A DNA stretch of 6,447 nt from Bacteroidales bacterium (GTDB taxonomy: Bacteria > Bacteroidota > Bacteroidia > Bacteroidales > UBA10428): positions 1-6,447 of the forward strand of contig DAOUOU010000159.1 of the NCBI GenBank assembly GCA_030626465.1, written 5' to 3'. A program made the position numbers and the translations under genes. The notes beneath the pieces are model-generated. The model made no database searches, was not told where the DNA came from, and saw nothing but the letters and a program-made list of their open reading frames with translations. This document shows positions 1-5,819 of this stretch, one piece after another (the first letter of the stretch is position 1; every line of letters begins with the position of its first letter).

Positions 1-516
1 CATGGTTTCTATTTCAGGCGAATATTTAGTGCGCATGATATTGATCCACTTTGGATTACTGCGCAGCGTATTAACAGTTATACTTTTAACAGGTATCAGC
101 GATTCGACTTCTTCAATCTCAAAATTTCCAAGGCTGTTCAACTTACCTTCTGTGAAAGGAAACTCATTTTCATTCATTAACTCTTCTTCCGACAGGGTAA
201 ATAATTTATTTTTATGCTCTACACCGAGATCAGCAAATTGATCCTGCACAACATTCACCACAAAACCCTGTTCGAGAAAATGGTCGAAGCTGCCGGCCAA
301 TCCAATATTGATTAAAAGATCGTAATTGATCATATTGAGCGCCCTGGTAAGATGGTATGCCGTGAAGGCGCTTCCGTAGCCTGTAATCAGTACGTCTATA
401 CCCATATCGCCAAGCTTATAACTTTTGTAATGCGATTCTATCTGATGAACAAAATCCAGTTTACTGACAAAATCAACTGTTTCGCGATTTGAGGAGGCAA
501 CGATAAGTATTCTCAA
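1..516 (-). CDS. mqnB: Futalosine hydrolase (MqnB), partial: C-terminus beyond the window
   Basis: Futalosine hydrolase removes hypoxanthine from futalosine to give dehypoxanthine futalosine in the alternative (futalosine) menaquinone pathway, in the cytoplasm. The visible 172 codons read as a purine-nucleosidase (MTA/SAH nucleosidase-like) fold. They start MRILIVASSNRE, with a Glu at residue 12 where the family has its N-terminal active-site Glu. GYGS follows at 46-49, NIGLAGSF at 70-77, and QFADLG at 93-98, which is typical of MqnB rather than of MTA/SAH nucleosidase. The last visible residues, IETM (169-172), lead into the substrate-binding Met-Glu motif, so the catalytic Asp lies outside. 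The start must be a TTG at 516-514: in this frame an in-frame TAA lies two codons upstream, with only an ATA between. No Shine-Dalgarno is seen. The gene is divergent from folE. Family assignment is firm. A related nucleosidase is the only alternative. Confidence 0.88.
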   Translation of the reverse strand, partial: MRILIVASSNRETVDFVSKLDFVHQIESHYKSYKLGDMGIDVLITGYGSAFTAYHLTRALNMINYDLLINIGLAGSFDHFLEQGFVVNVVQDQFADLGVEHKNKLFTLSEEELMNENEFPFTEGKLNSLGNFEIEEVESLIPVKSITVNTLRSNPKWINIMRTKYSPEIETM

Positions 517-552
517 TATTTAAAGAATTAGAAGGTTATGCTATTTTGTTTC

Positions 553-560
553 TATATTTG
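553..560 (+). promoter_or_regulatory. Candidate -7 promoter element for folE
   Basis: TATATTTG matches the Bacteroidota -7 consensus TAnnTTTG. It lies in the 125-base divergent spacer between mqnB and folE and would give a leader of about 75 bases. No convincing TTG/TTTG -33 element is found 17-23 bases upstream, so this is a half-supported site. No matching element is seen on the other strand for mqnB. Confidence 0.35.
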
Positions 561-641
561 ATGGATGATTCACTGCTTGTTTTAAAGTTAATCATTTTGC
601 AGGGAAAACTTATTTTCAAGCCAATCTAAATTTATTAAAAA

Positions 642-1280
642 ATGAAATGCAATGATTTTTTACAGAGCACCGAATATAATGAAGGATTTGATTTGCCAGA
701 AGCTTTTAATGAAGAAATCACTAACAAATTAGCAAAATCGTATGTTGAGGTATTAAAAAATCTGGGTGAAGATCCTAAAAGGGAAGGATTAGCAAGCACT
801 CCTAAAAGGGTTGCCTGTTCTCTTCAGTACCTTACTCATGGTTACGCTATCGACCCTGCTTCTATATTGGAGAGCGCTAAGTTCAAAGAGGATTACAAAC
901 AAATGGTACTGGTGAAAGACATCGAACTTTATTCTCTGTGCGAGCACCACATGATCCCTTTTTTTGGCAAGGCTCATGTAGCATATATTCCTAATGGTTA
1001 TATTACAGGATTAAGTAAGATTGTGAGGGTTGTGGAGGCGTTCTCACGCAGATTGCAGGTGCAGGAGCGTCTTACGGTACAGATTCGCGACTGTATTCAA
1101 CAGACTTTAAGTCCAATGGGTGTCGCTGTTGTCATTGAAGCCAAGCATCTCTGCATGTTAATGCGTGGGGTAAGGAATCAGAATTCCAGGGCAACAACAA
1201 GTGCTTTTACAGGAGCATTTATGAACAATCCAAAAACCCGCGAAGAATTTATACATCTGTTGGGAGCAAAGATCTCTTAG
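642..1280 (+). CDS. folE: GTP cyclohydrolase I (FolE)
   Basis: This enzyme converts GTP to 7,8-dihydroneopterin triphosphate plus formate, the entry step to folate and, in many bacteria, to queuosine-type deazapurines. It is a cytoplasmic homodecamer. The 212 residues match the family's usual length. The Zn and active-site motif LCEHH sits at 99-103: Cys100 and His103 match the E. coli zinc ligands Cys110 and His113, and His102 matches catalytic His112. GLSKIVRVVEAFSRRLQVQE (123-142) is the signature helix, and HLCM at 169-172 supplies the third ligand, Cys171. The C-terminal RNQNSRATTSAFTGAF stretch is standard. All key residues are present, so this is the zinc-dependent FolE-I type. The N-terminal 20 or so residues are not conserved, but no other in-frame ATG precedes the conserved part, so 642 is the likely start. 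No Shine-Dalgarno is seen. The gene is probably transcribed alone, because fabD downstream has its own promoter element. Confidence 0.97.
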   Translation: MKCNDFLQSTEYNEGFDLPEAFNEEITNKLAKSYVEVLKNLGEDPKREGLASTPKRVACSLQYLTHGYAIDPASILESAKFKEDYKQMVLVKDIELYSLCEHHMIPFFGKAHVAYIPNGYITGLSKIVRVVEAFSRRLQVQERLTVQIRDCIQQTLSPMGVAVVIEAKHLCMLMRGVRNQNSRATTSAFTGAFMNNPKTREEFIHLLGAKIS

Positions 1281-1339
1281 TGCTCTGTAAAGTCTGGCTT
1301 TGCGTTTCTCAATATTCTTCGTGCAAAAAATCAAATGAT

Positions 1340-1347
1340 TACCTTTG
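1340..1347 (+). promoter_or_regulatory. Bacteroidota -7 promoter element of fabD
   Basis: TACCTTTG, followed by C, is an exact match to TAnnTTTG and the most typical form of this element. It lies 26 bases before the fabD ATG, giving a short leader. The -33 region is weak: a TTCG at 1318-1321 has suitable spacing but is not a good TTG. It suggests that fabD is transcribed independently of folE. Confidence 0.6.
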
Positions 1348-1373
1348 CGATTCACTTTAGAAAATAATTCTTT

Positions 1374-2249
1374 ATGAAGGCATTTGTTTTTCCCGGGCAG
1401 GGTGCCCAGTTTATTGGCATGGGCAAAGAACTTTACAAAAGCTCACAGTTGGCCGGAGAGTTGTTTAATAAGGCAAACGAAATACTGGGATTTAACATTA
1501 CAAGCCTGATGTTTGATGGTACCGATGAAGATCTGAGGCAGACAGGAGTCACACAGCCTTCAATTTTTCTGCACTCGGTGATACTGGCAAAGACCCTGGG
1601 CAATCAGTTCGAACCAGAGATGGTTGCAGGACATTCCCTGGGGGAGTTTTCAGCCCTTGTGGCGAACAGCACACTATCATTTGAGGATGGTCTGGTACTT
1701 GTATCAAAAAGAGCCCGGGCGATGCAAAAAGCTTGCGAACTTGAACCCTCGACGATGGCAGCAATAATAGGGCTGGATGATGAGCAGGTGGAAAGAGTAT
1801 GTAATGAGATTCCGGAAATTGTTGTGCCGGCAAACTATAACAGTCCGGGCCAGATAGTAATTTCAGGTTCAGAAAAGGGGATTGATATGGCTATTGAAAA
1901 ACTTTCTTCGATGGGAGCAAAGAGAGCATTAAAGTTGAAAGTAGGAGGTGCATTTCATTCGCCTCTTATGTTACCGGCGCGCATTGAGCTTGAAGAAGCT
2001 ATTGAAAGTACGAATTTTAATGCTCCGATATGTCCGGTATATCAGAATGTGAATGCGCTGGCAGTAACTGATCCTGGTGAGATTAAGAAAAACCTGAAAT
2101 TGCAATTGACTTCTCCGGTAAGATGGACTCAAACGGTAAAGAATATGCTCGCGGATGGTGCTACATCCTTTACAGAAGTTGGACCCGGTACTGTGTTGCA
2201 AGGGTTGATTAAAAAGGTCGACATGGAAGTCCCTACCTTTAGTGCTTAA
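1374..2249 (+). CDS. fabD: Malonyl-CoA:ACP transacylase (FabD)
   Basis: FabD moves malonyl from CoA to acyl carrier protein, supplying the extender unit for type II fatty acid synthesis in the cytoplasm. The 291-residue protein has the usual stand-alone FabD length. It opens with FPGQGAQ (6-12), where Gln9 is the oxyanion-hole residue. GHSLGE at 86-91 carries the nucleophile Ser88. Arg113, in SKRARAMQ, is the malonyl carboxylate-binding Arg. AFHSPLM at 193-199 carries the catalytic His195. EVGPGTVL (268-275) closes the domain. All of these align in spacing with E. coli Ser92, Arg117 and His201, so the enzyme should be active. The start is fixed by the family N-terminus (MKAFVFPGQG). No Shine-Dalgarno is visible. 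The gene is bounded by its own promoter element upstream and a strong terminator downstream, so it looks monocistronic. It is not part of a visible fab cluster here. Confidence 0.97.
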   Translation: MKAFVFPGQGAQFIGMGKELYKSSQLAGELFNKANEILGFNITSLMFDGTDEDLRQTGVTQPSIFLHSVILAKTLGNQFEPEMVAGHSLGEFSALVANSTLSFEDGLVLVSKRARAMQKACELEPSTMAAIIGLDDEQVERVCNEIPEIVVPANYNSPGQIVISGSEKGIDMAIEKLSSMGAKRALKLKVGGAFHSPLMLPARIELEEAIESTNFNAPICPVYQNVNALAVTDPGEIKKNLKLQLTSPVRWTQTVKNMLADGATSFTEVGPGTVLQGLIKKVDMEVPTFSA

Positions 2250-2273
2250 TCAGAATAATTAAAGGACTTTACC

Positions 2274-2294
2274 GGGGCGCAAGCCCCTTTTTTT
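2274..2294 (+). terminator. Rho-independent terminator after fabD
   Basis: A perfect 5-bp GC stem, GGGGC (2274-2278) and GCCCC (2283-2287), with a GCAA tetraloop, is followed at once by seven T (2288-2294). It lies 25 bases after the fabD stop and separates fabD from the threonine locus. Confidence 0.9.
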
Positions 2295-2305
2295 ATACCA
2301 ATCAG

Positions 2306-2332
2306 AAGTATTTAATTCTATAATTAATACTT
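2306..2332. repeat. AT-rich inverted repeat upstream of the aspartokinase stub
   Basis: The left arm AAGTATTTAATT (2306-2317) and right arm AATTAATACTT (2322-2332) are reverse complements apart from one extra T in the left arm, with a CTAT spacer. It lies between the fabD terminator and the stub's start codon. It overlaps the region where a promoter is expected: a one-mismatch -7 element, TATTTTCG, is at 2332-2339. It could be an operator or a leader hairpin. The AT-rich composition makes a chance match possible. Confidence 0.4.
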
Positions 2333-2360
2333 ATTTTCGAATCGCATTAAATATGATGTC

Positions 2361-2579
2361 ATGAAAGAACTGAAATTCGGAGGTTCATCCGTTGCTTCTG
2401 CCGAAAGGATGAAAGGAGTGCAAAAGATAGTTGAAAGACAGGATAAACTTGTATTAATAGTTGTGTCGGCATTACAGGGTATTACAGACCAGCTTGAAAA
2501 ATTAGCCGTTCAGGCATTTATCAAAGAGGCGGGTTATAAAGATATTCTTCAGGAGATTAAAACAACCCATTACAGATGA
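2361..2579 (+). pseudogene. thrA: Truncated aspartokinase N-terminus (thrA-type remnant, 72 codons)
   Basis: The reading frame begins MKELKFGGSSVASAERMKGV, the nucleotide-binding start of aspartokinases, where KFGGSSVA is the classic motif and Lys5 the conserved lysine. VVSALQGITDQLEKLA at 34-49 is the second conserved block. The frame then follows the family through the Y..IL..I...H segment (59-70) and stops two residues later (YR, stop). Full aspartokinases have about 400 residues or more, and bifunctional aspartokinase/homoserine dehydrogenases about 810. The rest of the kinase domain, the ACT domains and any dehydrogenase domain are absent, so this cannot be an active kinase. Placement just ahead of thrC suggests it was the thrA-type fusion enzyme, but the fragment alone cannot tell this from a monofunctional aspartokinase. 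The stop overlaps the next gene's start (ATGA), so translation of the stub may feed the HAD gene. An assembly deletion is the main alternative. Confidence 0.85.
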
Positions 2580-3250
2580 TCAAAGGAATAATATTCGATA
2601 TGGATGGCACACTTGTGGATTCGGAGCCTCTCTGGATGGAAGCTGAAATAGATATTTTTAGGAAAGAAGGCATACATCTCTCAGAGCAGGAGCTTACTGA
2701 TGCATTAGGACTGTCAACAACCGAAGCTGTAAAATACTGGCTCAGGCATTTGGAAGATCCGGATCAGTCGATTCATCAAATCACGAATGAATTAAATAAT
2801 ACAGCCGAGGAGCTTATATTGAAAAAAGGAAAGTTAATGCCGGGTGTAAAAAAGGTACTGGACTTACTCAGAAAAAAGCACTTGCCCATGGCTATCGCCT
2901 CATCCTCGAAAATGAGCCTGATAGATGGGGTGGTAAAAAAGTTTAAGCTGGAGGACTATTTTGAACTGCTCTATACAGGAGAGGAAGAACCGCTGGGAAA
3001 ACCACATCCAGGAATATATCTGTCTGTTACCAGAAAGATGGGGGTTGACCCTGAATTTTGTATTGCCTTCGAGGACTCTCTAAAGGGGATGCTATCTGCA
3101 AAAGCAGCTCATTTGAAACTGGTTGCTTTCCTTAAAGACGGCAATTTTCACGATACAAAGTACGATTTTGCTGATATGAAATTGGAATCATTTCATAACT
3201 TTGGCACCGCCGAATTTGAGTATTTACAGTCGCTAATGAAAATTAACTGA
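2576..3250 (+). CDS. HAD-superfamily hydrolase, HxpB/beta-phosphoglucomutase-like sugar phosphatase
   Basis: A 224-residue cytoplasmic HAD phosphatase with an alpha-helical C1 cap (about residues 15-85). All four catalytic motifs are intact: DMDGT with nucleophile Asp8 and acid/base Asp10, Ser109 in AIASSS, Lys142 in GKPHPG, and Glu166-Asp167 in FEDS. Overall it most resembles E. coli HxpB (YniC), a phosphatase of hexose and hexitol phosphates: LVDSEPLW near the start, the GLSTTEAVKYW cap segment (45-55), and the KPHPGIYL and EDSLKGMLSAKAA stretches. Substrate cannot be told from sequence, because this family is promiscuous. The start overlaps the aspartokinase stub stop by ATGA, and threonine synthase begins three bases after its end, so the three are almost certainly co-transcribed. 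It sits where a homoserine kinase gene would be expected in a thr operon, but it is not a kinase. A role in phosphohomoserine or sugar-phosphate turnover is only a guess. Confidence 0.85.
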   Translation: MIKGIIFDMDGTLVDSEPLWMEAEIDIFRKEGIHLSEQELTDALGLSTTEAVKYWLRHLEDPDQSIHQITNELNNTAEELILKKGKLMPGVKKVLDLLRKKHLPMAIASSSKMSLIDGVVKKFKLEDYFELLYTGEEEPLGKPHPGIYLSVTRKMGVDPEFCIAFEDSLKGMLSAKAAHLKLVAFLKDGNFHDTKYDFADMKLESFHNFGTAEFEYLQSLMKIN

Positions 3251-3253
3251 CGA

Positions 3254-4624
3254 ATGTCGCAAACACTCTATTATTCAACAAATTTAACAGCAGATAAAGT
3301 GTCATTCAAAGATGCTCTCCTGAAAGGTCTTGCACCTGACGGAGGGCTATATATGCCTGAGTCTATTCCAGCATTTACAAAGGAAGAGATCAAATCTTTC
3401 TCACGAAAAGAGTATTACGAAATTGCCTTCGATGTTGCACGTAAGTACCTGCACGATGTAATTGAAGATGAAGAGCTGATGGCACTTGTCAAGGATGCTT
3501 ACAATTATGATGTACCTCTTGAAAAAGTATATGAGAAGAAGTACATTATGCATCTCGATCAGGGGCCGACAGCATCGTTTAAAGATTTTGCCGCACGTAT
3601 GATGGGCCGTCTTATGCAGTATTTCCTCAATAAGGAGAACAGAAATCTTTTGATTCTGACAGCTACATCGGGCGACACAGGAAGTGCCATTGCCAATGCA
3701 TTTTATGGTCTCGATAATATTAAAGTAATTGTTCTGTTTCCCGAAAAGGAAGTAACTGATCGGCAACGCAAGCAGATGACCACACTGCAAAAGAATGTTC
3801 AGATCATTTCTATTGACGGGAAGTTTGATGATTGTCAGGCATTTGTTAAAACGGCCTTTAACGATCGTGACCTTATTTCTCTGAACCTTTCCTCTGCAAA
3901 TTCGATCAATATCGGACGACTTATTCCTCAAAGCATATATTATATGTATGCTTATTCAAGACTTTGCAGTGTATCGAAGGGAGAGAAGATTATTTTCTCT
4001 GTTCCATCGGGAAATTTCGGTGATCTGATGGGGGGTCTGATCGCACATAAAATGGGATTGCCTTTGAGAAAGTTCGTGGTAGCCACCAATAAGAACGATG
4101 AGGTACCTGAATATTTTAAGAGTGGGAATTACAAGACAATTGTTCCCTCGCTCAATTGTATTTCAAGTGCAATGAATGTGGGGCATCCCAGTAACATGGC
4201 CCGTATTGTGGCACTCTATGGTGGTGTGATGAATGAGAAGGGAGAAGTAGTAAAGCAACCAGACATGAATGCCATGAAACAGGATATGTTTACAGTTAGC
4301 ATTGATGATAAAGAGACTCTGGCGACGTTGAAAATGGTGTATGAAAGACATGGAGCTTTGCTTGAGCCCCATGGTGCAGTAGGCTGGGCAGGATTGCGCC
4401 ATTATTTTAAATTTACCCCGGAAGAACATGACACGGAACAGGTAGCTGTAAGCCTTGAAACAGCACACCCGGCGAAATTCCCGAAGGAAATAAAGAATAT
4501 ATTAGGATTCGATCCTGAGTTACCAATAAGCCTGAAAGGACTGGAGGAAAAGGCAGAACAATTTGTGAAACTCGAAAACAATTATGAAATTTTCAGGCAA
4601 TACCTGAAGGATAACTATCAATAA
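3254..4624 (+). CDS. thrC: Threonine synthase (ThrC)
   Basis: ThrC is a PLP-dependent enzyme converting O-phospho-L-homoserine to L-threonine plus phosphate, the last step of threonine synthesis, in the cytoplasm. At 456 residues it is full length and of the E. coli-like class. The N-terminal part contains FKDALLKGLAPDGGLYMPE (18-36), characteristic of the family. The PLP lysine is Lys110 in GPTASFKDFAARMMG. SGDTGSA (139-145) and SGNFGD (252-257) form phosphate/PLP contacts, and NSINIGRL (216-223) is another signature. The C-terminal GALLEPHGAVGWAG and the AHPAKFP stretch are typical. No defect is seen. ATG 3254 matches the family N-terminus and follows the HAD gene by three bases, with no Shine-Dalgarno. 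Its substrate would normally come from homoserine kinase. None is encoded here, but thrH follows downstream. Confidence 0.97.
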   Translation: MSQTLYYSTNLTADKVSFKDALLKGLAPDGGLYMPESIPAFTKEEIKSFSRKEYYEIAFDVARKYLHDVIEDEELMALVKDAYNYDVPLEKVYEKKYIMHLDQGPTASFKDFAARMMGRLMQYFLNKENRNLLILTATSGDTGSAIANAFYGLDNIKVIVLFPEKEVTDRQRKQMTTLQKNVQIISIDGKFDDCQAFVKTAFNDRDLISLNLSSANSINIGRLIPQSIYYMYAYSRLCSVSKGEKIIFSVPSGNFGDLMGGLIAHKMGLPLRKFVVATNKNDEVPEYFKSGNYKTIVPSLNCISSAMNVGHPSNMARIVALYGGVMNEKGEVVKQPDMNAMKQDMFTVSIDDKETLATLKMVYERHGALLEPHGAVGWAGLRHYFKFTPEEHDTEQVAVSLETAHPAKFPKEIKNILGFDPELPISLKGLEEKAEQFVKLENNYEIFRQYLKDNYQ

Positions 4625-4693
4625 TGTAATTCTTTTGACGATATCTGGTGATTCCCTGGCAAAGCTTTGTGAAAGAGTTATAACAGCGAGTTG

Positions 4694-4720
4694 CGCAGAG
4701 AATCGAGAAGATTCGCAGAG
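4694..4720 (+). repeat. Paired CGCAGAG motif in the thrC-thrH spacer
   Basis: CGCAGAG occurs at 4694-4700 and again at 4714-4720, 20 bases apart. Between and overlapping them is a small inverted repeat, GAATC (4700-4704) and GATTC (4710-4714). The pattern resembles the CGCAGAG-rich short interspersed repeats I recall from many environmental bacterial genomes, here decayed. The rest of the 120-base spacer shows no gene. A weak promoter-like pair (TTTG at 4634-4637, AAGCTTTG at 4662-4669) is not strong enough to call. Confidence 0.4.
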
Positions 4721-4734
4721 GAAAACTAATAAAA

Positions 4735-4740
4735 AAGGAG
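4735..4740 (+). promoter_or_regulatory. Strong Shine-Dalgarno of thrH
   Basis: AAGGAG lies four bases before the ATG at 4745 and fixes that start. No other gene in the window has such a site, and Bacteroidota genes in general use Shine-Dalgarno pairing little, so it stands out. Confidence 0.7.
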
Positions 4741-4744
4741 TACT

Positions 4745-5344
4745 ATGCATATTGTTTGTTGCGATCTTGAAGGAGTATGGGTTCCTGAAGTATGGATCAA
4801 CGTTTCTCAGAAAACAGGGATTGATAAACTAAAACTTACTACCCGCGATATAAAGGATTATGATGAACTGATGAATTATCGATTAAAGATACTTGATGAA
4901 CATAATCTTACCTTAAAAGATATTCAGGAAATTATAGGAACACTGAAACCGCTGGAAGGAGCAAAAGAAATGATCAACTGGCTCAAATCAGTCACCCGGT
5001 TGATTGTTGTTTCAGATACCTTTGTTGAGTTTGCTGATCCTTTAATGAGACAGTTGGATTACCCAACATTGTTTTGTCATTCACTTGAGATAGATGAAAC
5101 GAACAGGATAGTGGGCTATAAATTAAGGCAGAAAGAGCCGAAGAGACAGGTAATTAAAGCTTTGAAAAGTCTGGATTATACCGTAATAGCTTTGGGTGAT
5201 TCATACAACGATATAAGCATGCTTGAGGAAGCTGATAAGGCCTTTCTTTATAAACCACCGCAAAATGTGATTGATGATTACCCTGATTTTCCTGTTGTTA
5301 CCGATTATAAAATGATGAAAGAACTTTTGCTGGAGATGTTTTAA
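4745..5344 (+). CDS. thrH: ThrH: phosphoserine phosphatase / homoserine phosphotransferase
   Basis: In Pseudomonas aeruginosa, ThrH dephosphorylates phosphoserine and can pass the phosphate to homoserine, giving phosphohomoserine without ATP. It is a cytoplasmic HAD protein of about 205 residues, and this one has 199. Motif I is CDLEGV with nucleophile Asp7 and Glu9 in place of the usual second Asp, a hallmark of ThrH. TTRDIKDYDELMNYRLKILD (32-51) and LKPLEGA (67-73) closely match the family. Motif II is Ser90 in VVSDTF, the conserved PLMRQL follows at 99-104, Lys133 is in EPKRQ, and motif IV is GDSYND (151-156). The match runs the full length, and the start (MHIVCCDLEG) aligns with the family N-terminus. 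The gene lies 120 bases after thrC on the same strand, fitting a job supplying phosphohomoserine to ThrC in place of homoserine kinase. A purely serine-biosynthetic role is the main alternative. Confidence 0.93.
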   Translation: MHIVCCDLEGVWVPEVWINVSQKTGIDKLKLTTRDIKDYDELMNYRLKILDEHNLTLKDIQEIIGTLKPLEGAKEMINWLKSVTRLIVVSDTFVEFADPLMRQLDYPTLFCHSLEIDETNRIVGYKLRQKEPKRQVIKALKSLDYTVIALGDSYNDISMLEEADKAFLYKPPQNVIDDYPDFPVVTDYKMMKELLLEMF

Positions 5345-5368
5345 TGATATTCCTGCAGAGCCATATAA

Positions 5369-5491
5369 AACTCTGAAAAGGGAACCGGCACCAAATTAGT
5401 CGTAAAGTTTATCTTACCTTTTTTAAAGAAGATGATCAGAAAACGTGCCCAGACTGAGTTGGAGAAATTTAAATCTCTGGTGGAGAAATAG
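5369..5491 (+). pseudogene. Possible C-terminal remnant of a lost gene (SRPBCC-like?)
   Basis: A 40-codon open stretch after an in-frame TAA (5366-5368) ends at TAG 5489. It reads as a protein C-terminus: GTGTKLVVKFILPF followed by a basic amphipathic helix KKMIRKRAQTELEKFKSLVEK. The pattern of a beta strand ending in a long helix with regular charge spacing recalls the C-terminus of SRPBCC/polyketide-cyclase-like proteins. That is a guess from shape, not a firm match. There is no start codon at the head of the stretch. The internal ATG (5432) would give only 19 codons and has no Shine-Dalgarno. It is most simply the tail of a gene whose front was deleted. Confidence 0.4.
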
Positions 5492-5570
5492 GACATACAT
5501 AATATCTTCTATCTTTCGCGTCATGCATTGTACATATCTAATCTTATCCTGGAATTAGCGCATAACATGA

Positions 5571-5627
5571 TTTTTTCAACTGAATATCAGCGATATAGAA
5601 GAATTAATGAATGATGAGCTTCTTTAA
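5571..5627 (+). pseudogene. Short coding-like tail, origin unknown
   Basis: After an in-frame TGA (5568-5570) the frame reads FFQLNISDIEELMNDELL and stops at TAA 5625. The acidic, leucine-rich helix looks like a natural protein end, but 18 residues are too few to assign. Just upstream, in another frame (5492-5617), a second open stretch includes RHALYISNLILELAHNM, also coding-like. Together they may be frameshifted pieces of one decayed gene. Chance is a real alternative. Confidence 0.2.
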
Positions 5628-5685
5628 ACTTGAATAATCAATCCTGAAAACCTGCATAAAATTGTCTGATCACCCGATAGATAAA

Positions 5686-5729
5686 GGTGTATAAATGATA
5701 ATAATTAGGTATGCAAATGATAATAATTA
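5686..5729. repeat. Two-copy 22-base AT-rich tandem repeat
   Basis: Unit 1 is 5686-5707 and unit 2 is 5708-5729. Both begin GGT and end in the identical 15-mer AAATGATAATAATTA (5693-5707 and 5715-5729); the four bases between differ at three positions. The period of 22 bases is close to two helical turns, so a protein binding both copies would sit on one face of the DNA. It lies about 60 bases upstream of the receptor promoter's -33 element. Confidence 0.75.
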
Positions 5730-5787
5730 ATTCAAATTTTTTGATGCGAAATATAAGTTGTTTACATTGGCATCAGAAATTCATGGA

Positions 5788-5819
5788 TTGAACCGGAATG
5801 ATAAGTTTTTTTATATTTG
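5788..5819 (+). promoter_or_regulatory. Bacteroidota-type promoter of the SusC-like gene
   Basis: TTG at 5788-5790 and TATATTTG at 5812-5819 match the -33 and -7 consensus (TTG, TAnnTTTG) with a 21-base spacing. The transcript would start near 5826, leaving a leader of about 105 bases before the ATG at 5932. It is the best two-part promoter in the window. Confidence 0.65.

Noticed and set aside
2..241. 79-codon plus-strand frame at the left edge
   Set aside because: It is antisense to mqnB, whose own frame shows clear family motifs.
1266..1303. Possible terminator at the end of folE (GCAAAG paired with CTTTGC)
   Set aside because: The arms are 6 bases with a loop of about 26 bases and there is no T run after the stem.
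3401..3931. 176-codon open frame on the minus strand inside thrC
   Set aside because: It is wholly antisense to an unambiguous threonine synthase, rich in Cys, Ile and Lys with no recognisable motif, and has no promoter or ribosome site.
4635..4832. 65-codon plus-strand frame across the thrC-thrH spacer into thrH
   Set aside because: It runs through the repeat-like spacer and then out of frame with the well-conserved ThrH N-terminus. The Shine-Dalgarno points to the thrH start.
5344..5376. ATG overlapping the thrH stop (TAATG), giving a 10-codon peptide
   Set aside because: It stops after ten codons and shows no ribosome site or conserved residues, so it is most likely chance.
5686..5729. 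Tandem repeat read as the start of a CRISPR array
   Set aside because: There are only two units, directly adjacent with no spacers of proper length, in very AT-rich DNA and with no cas genes nearby.
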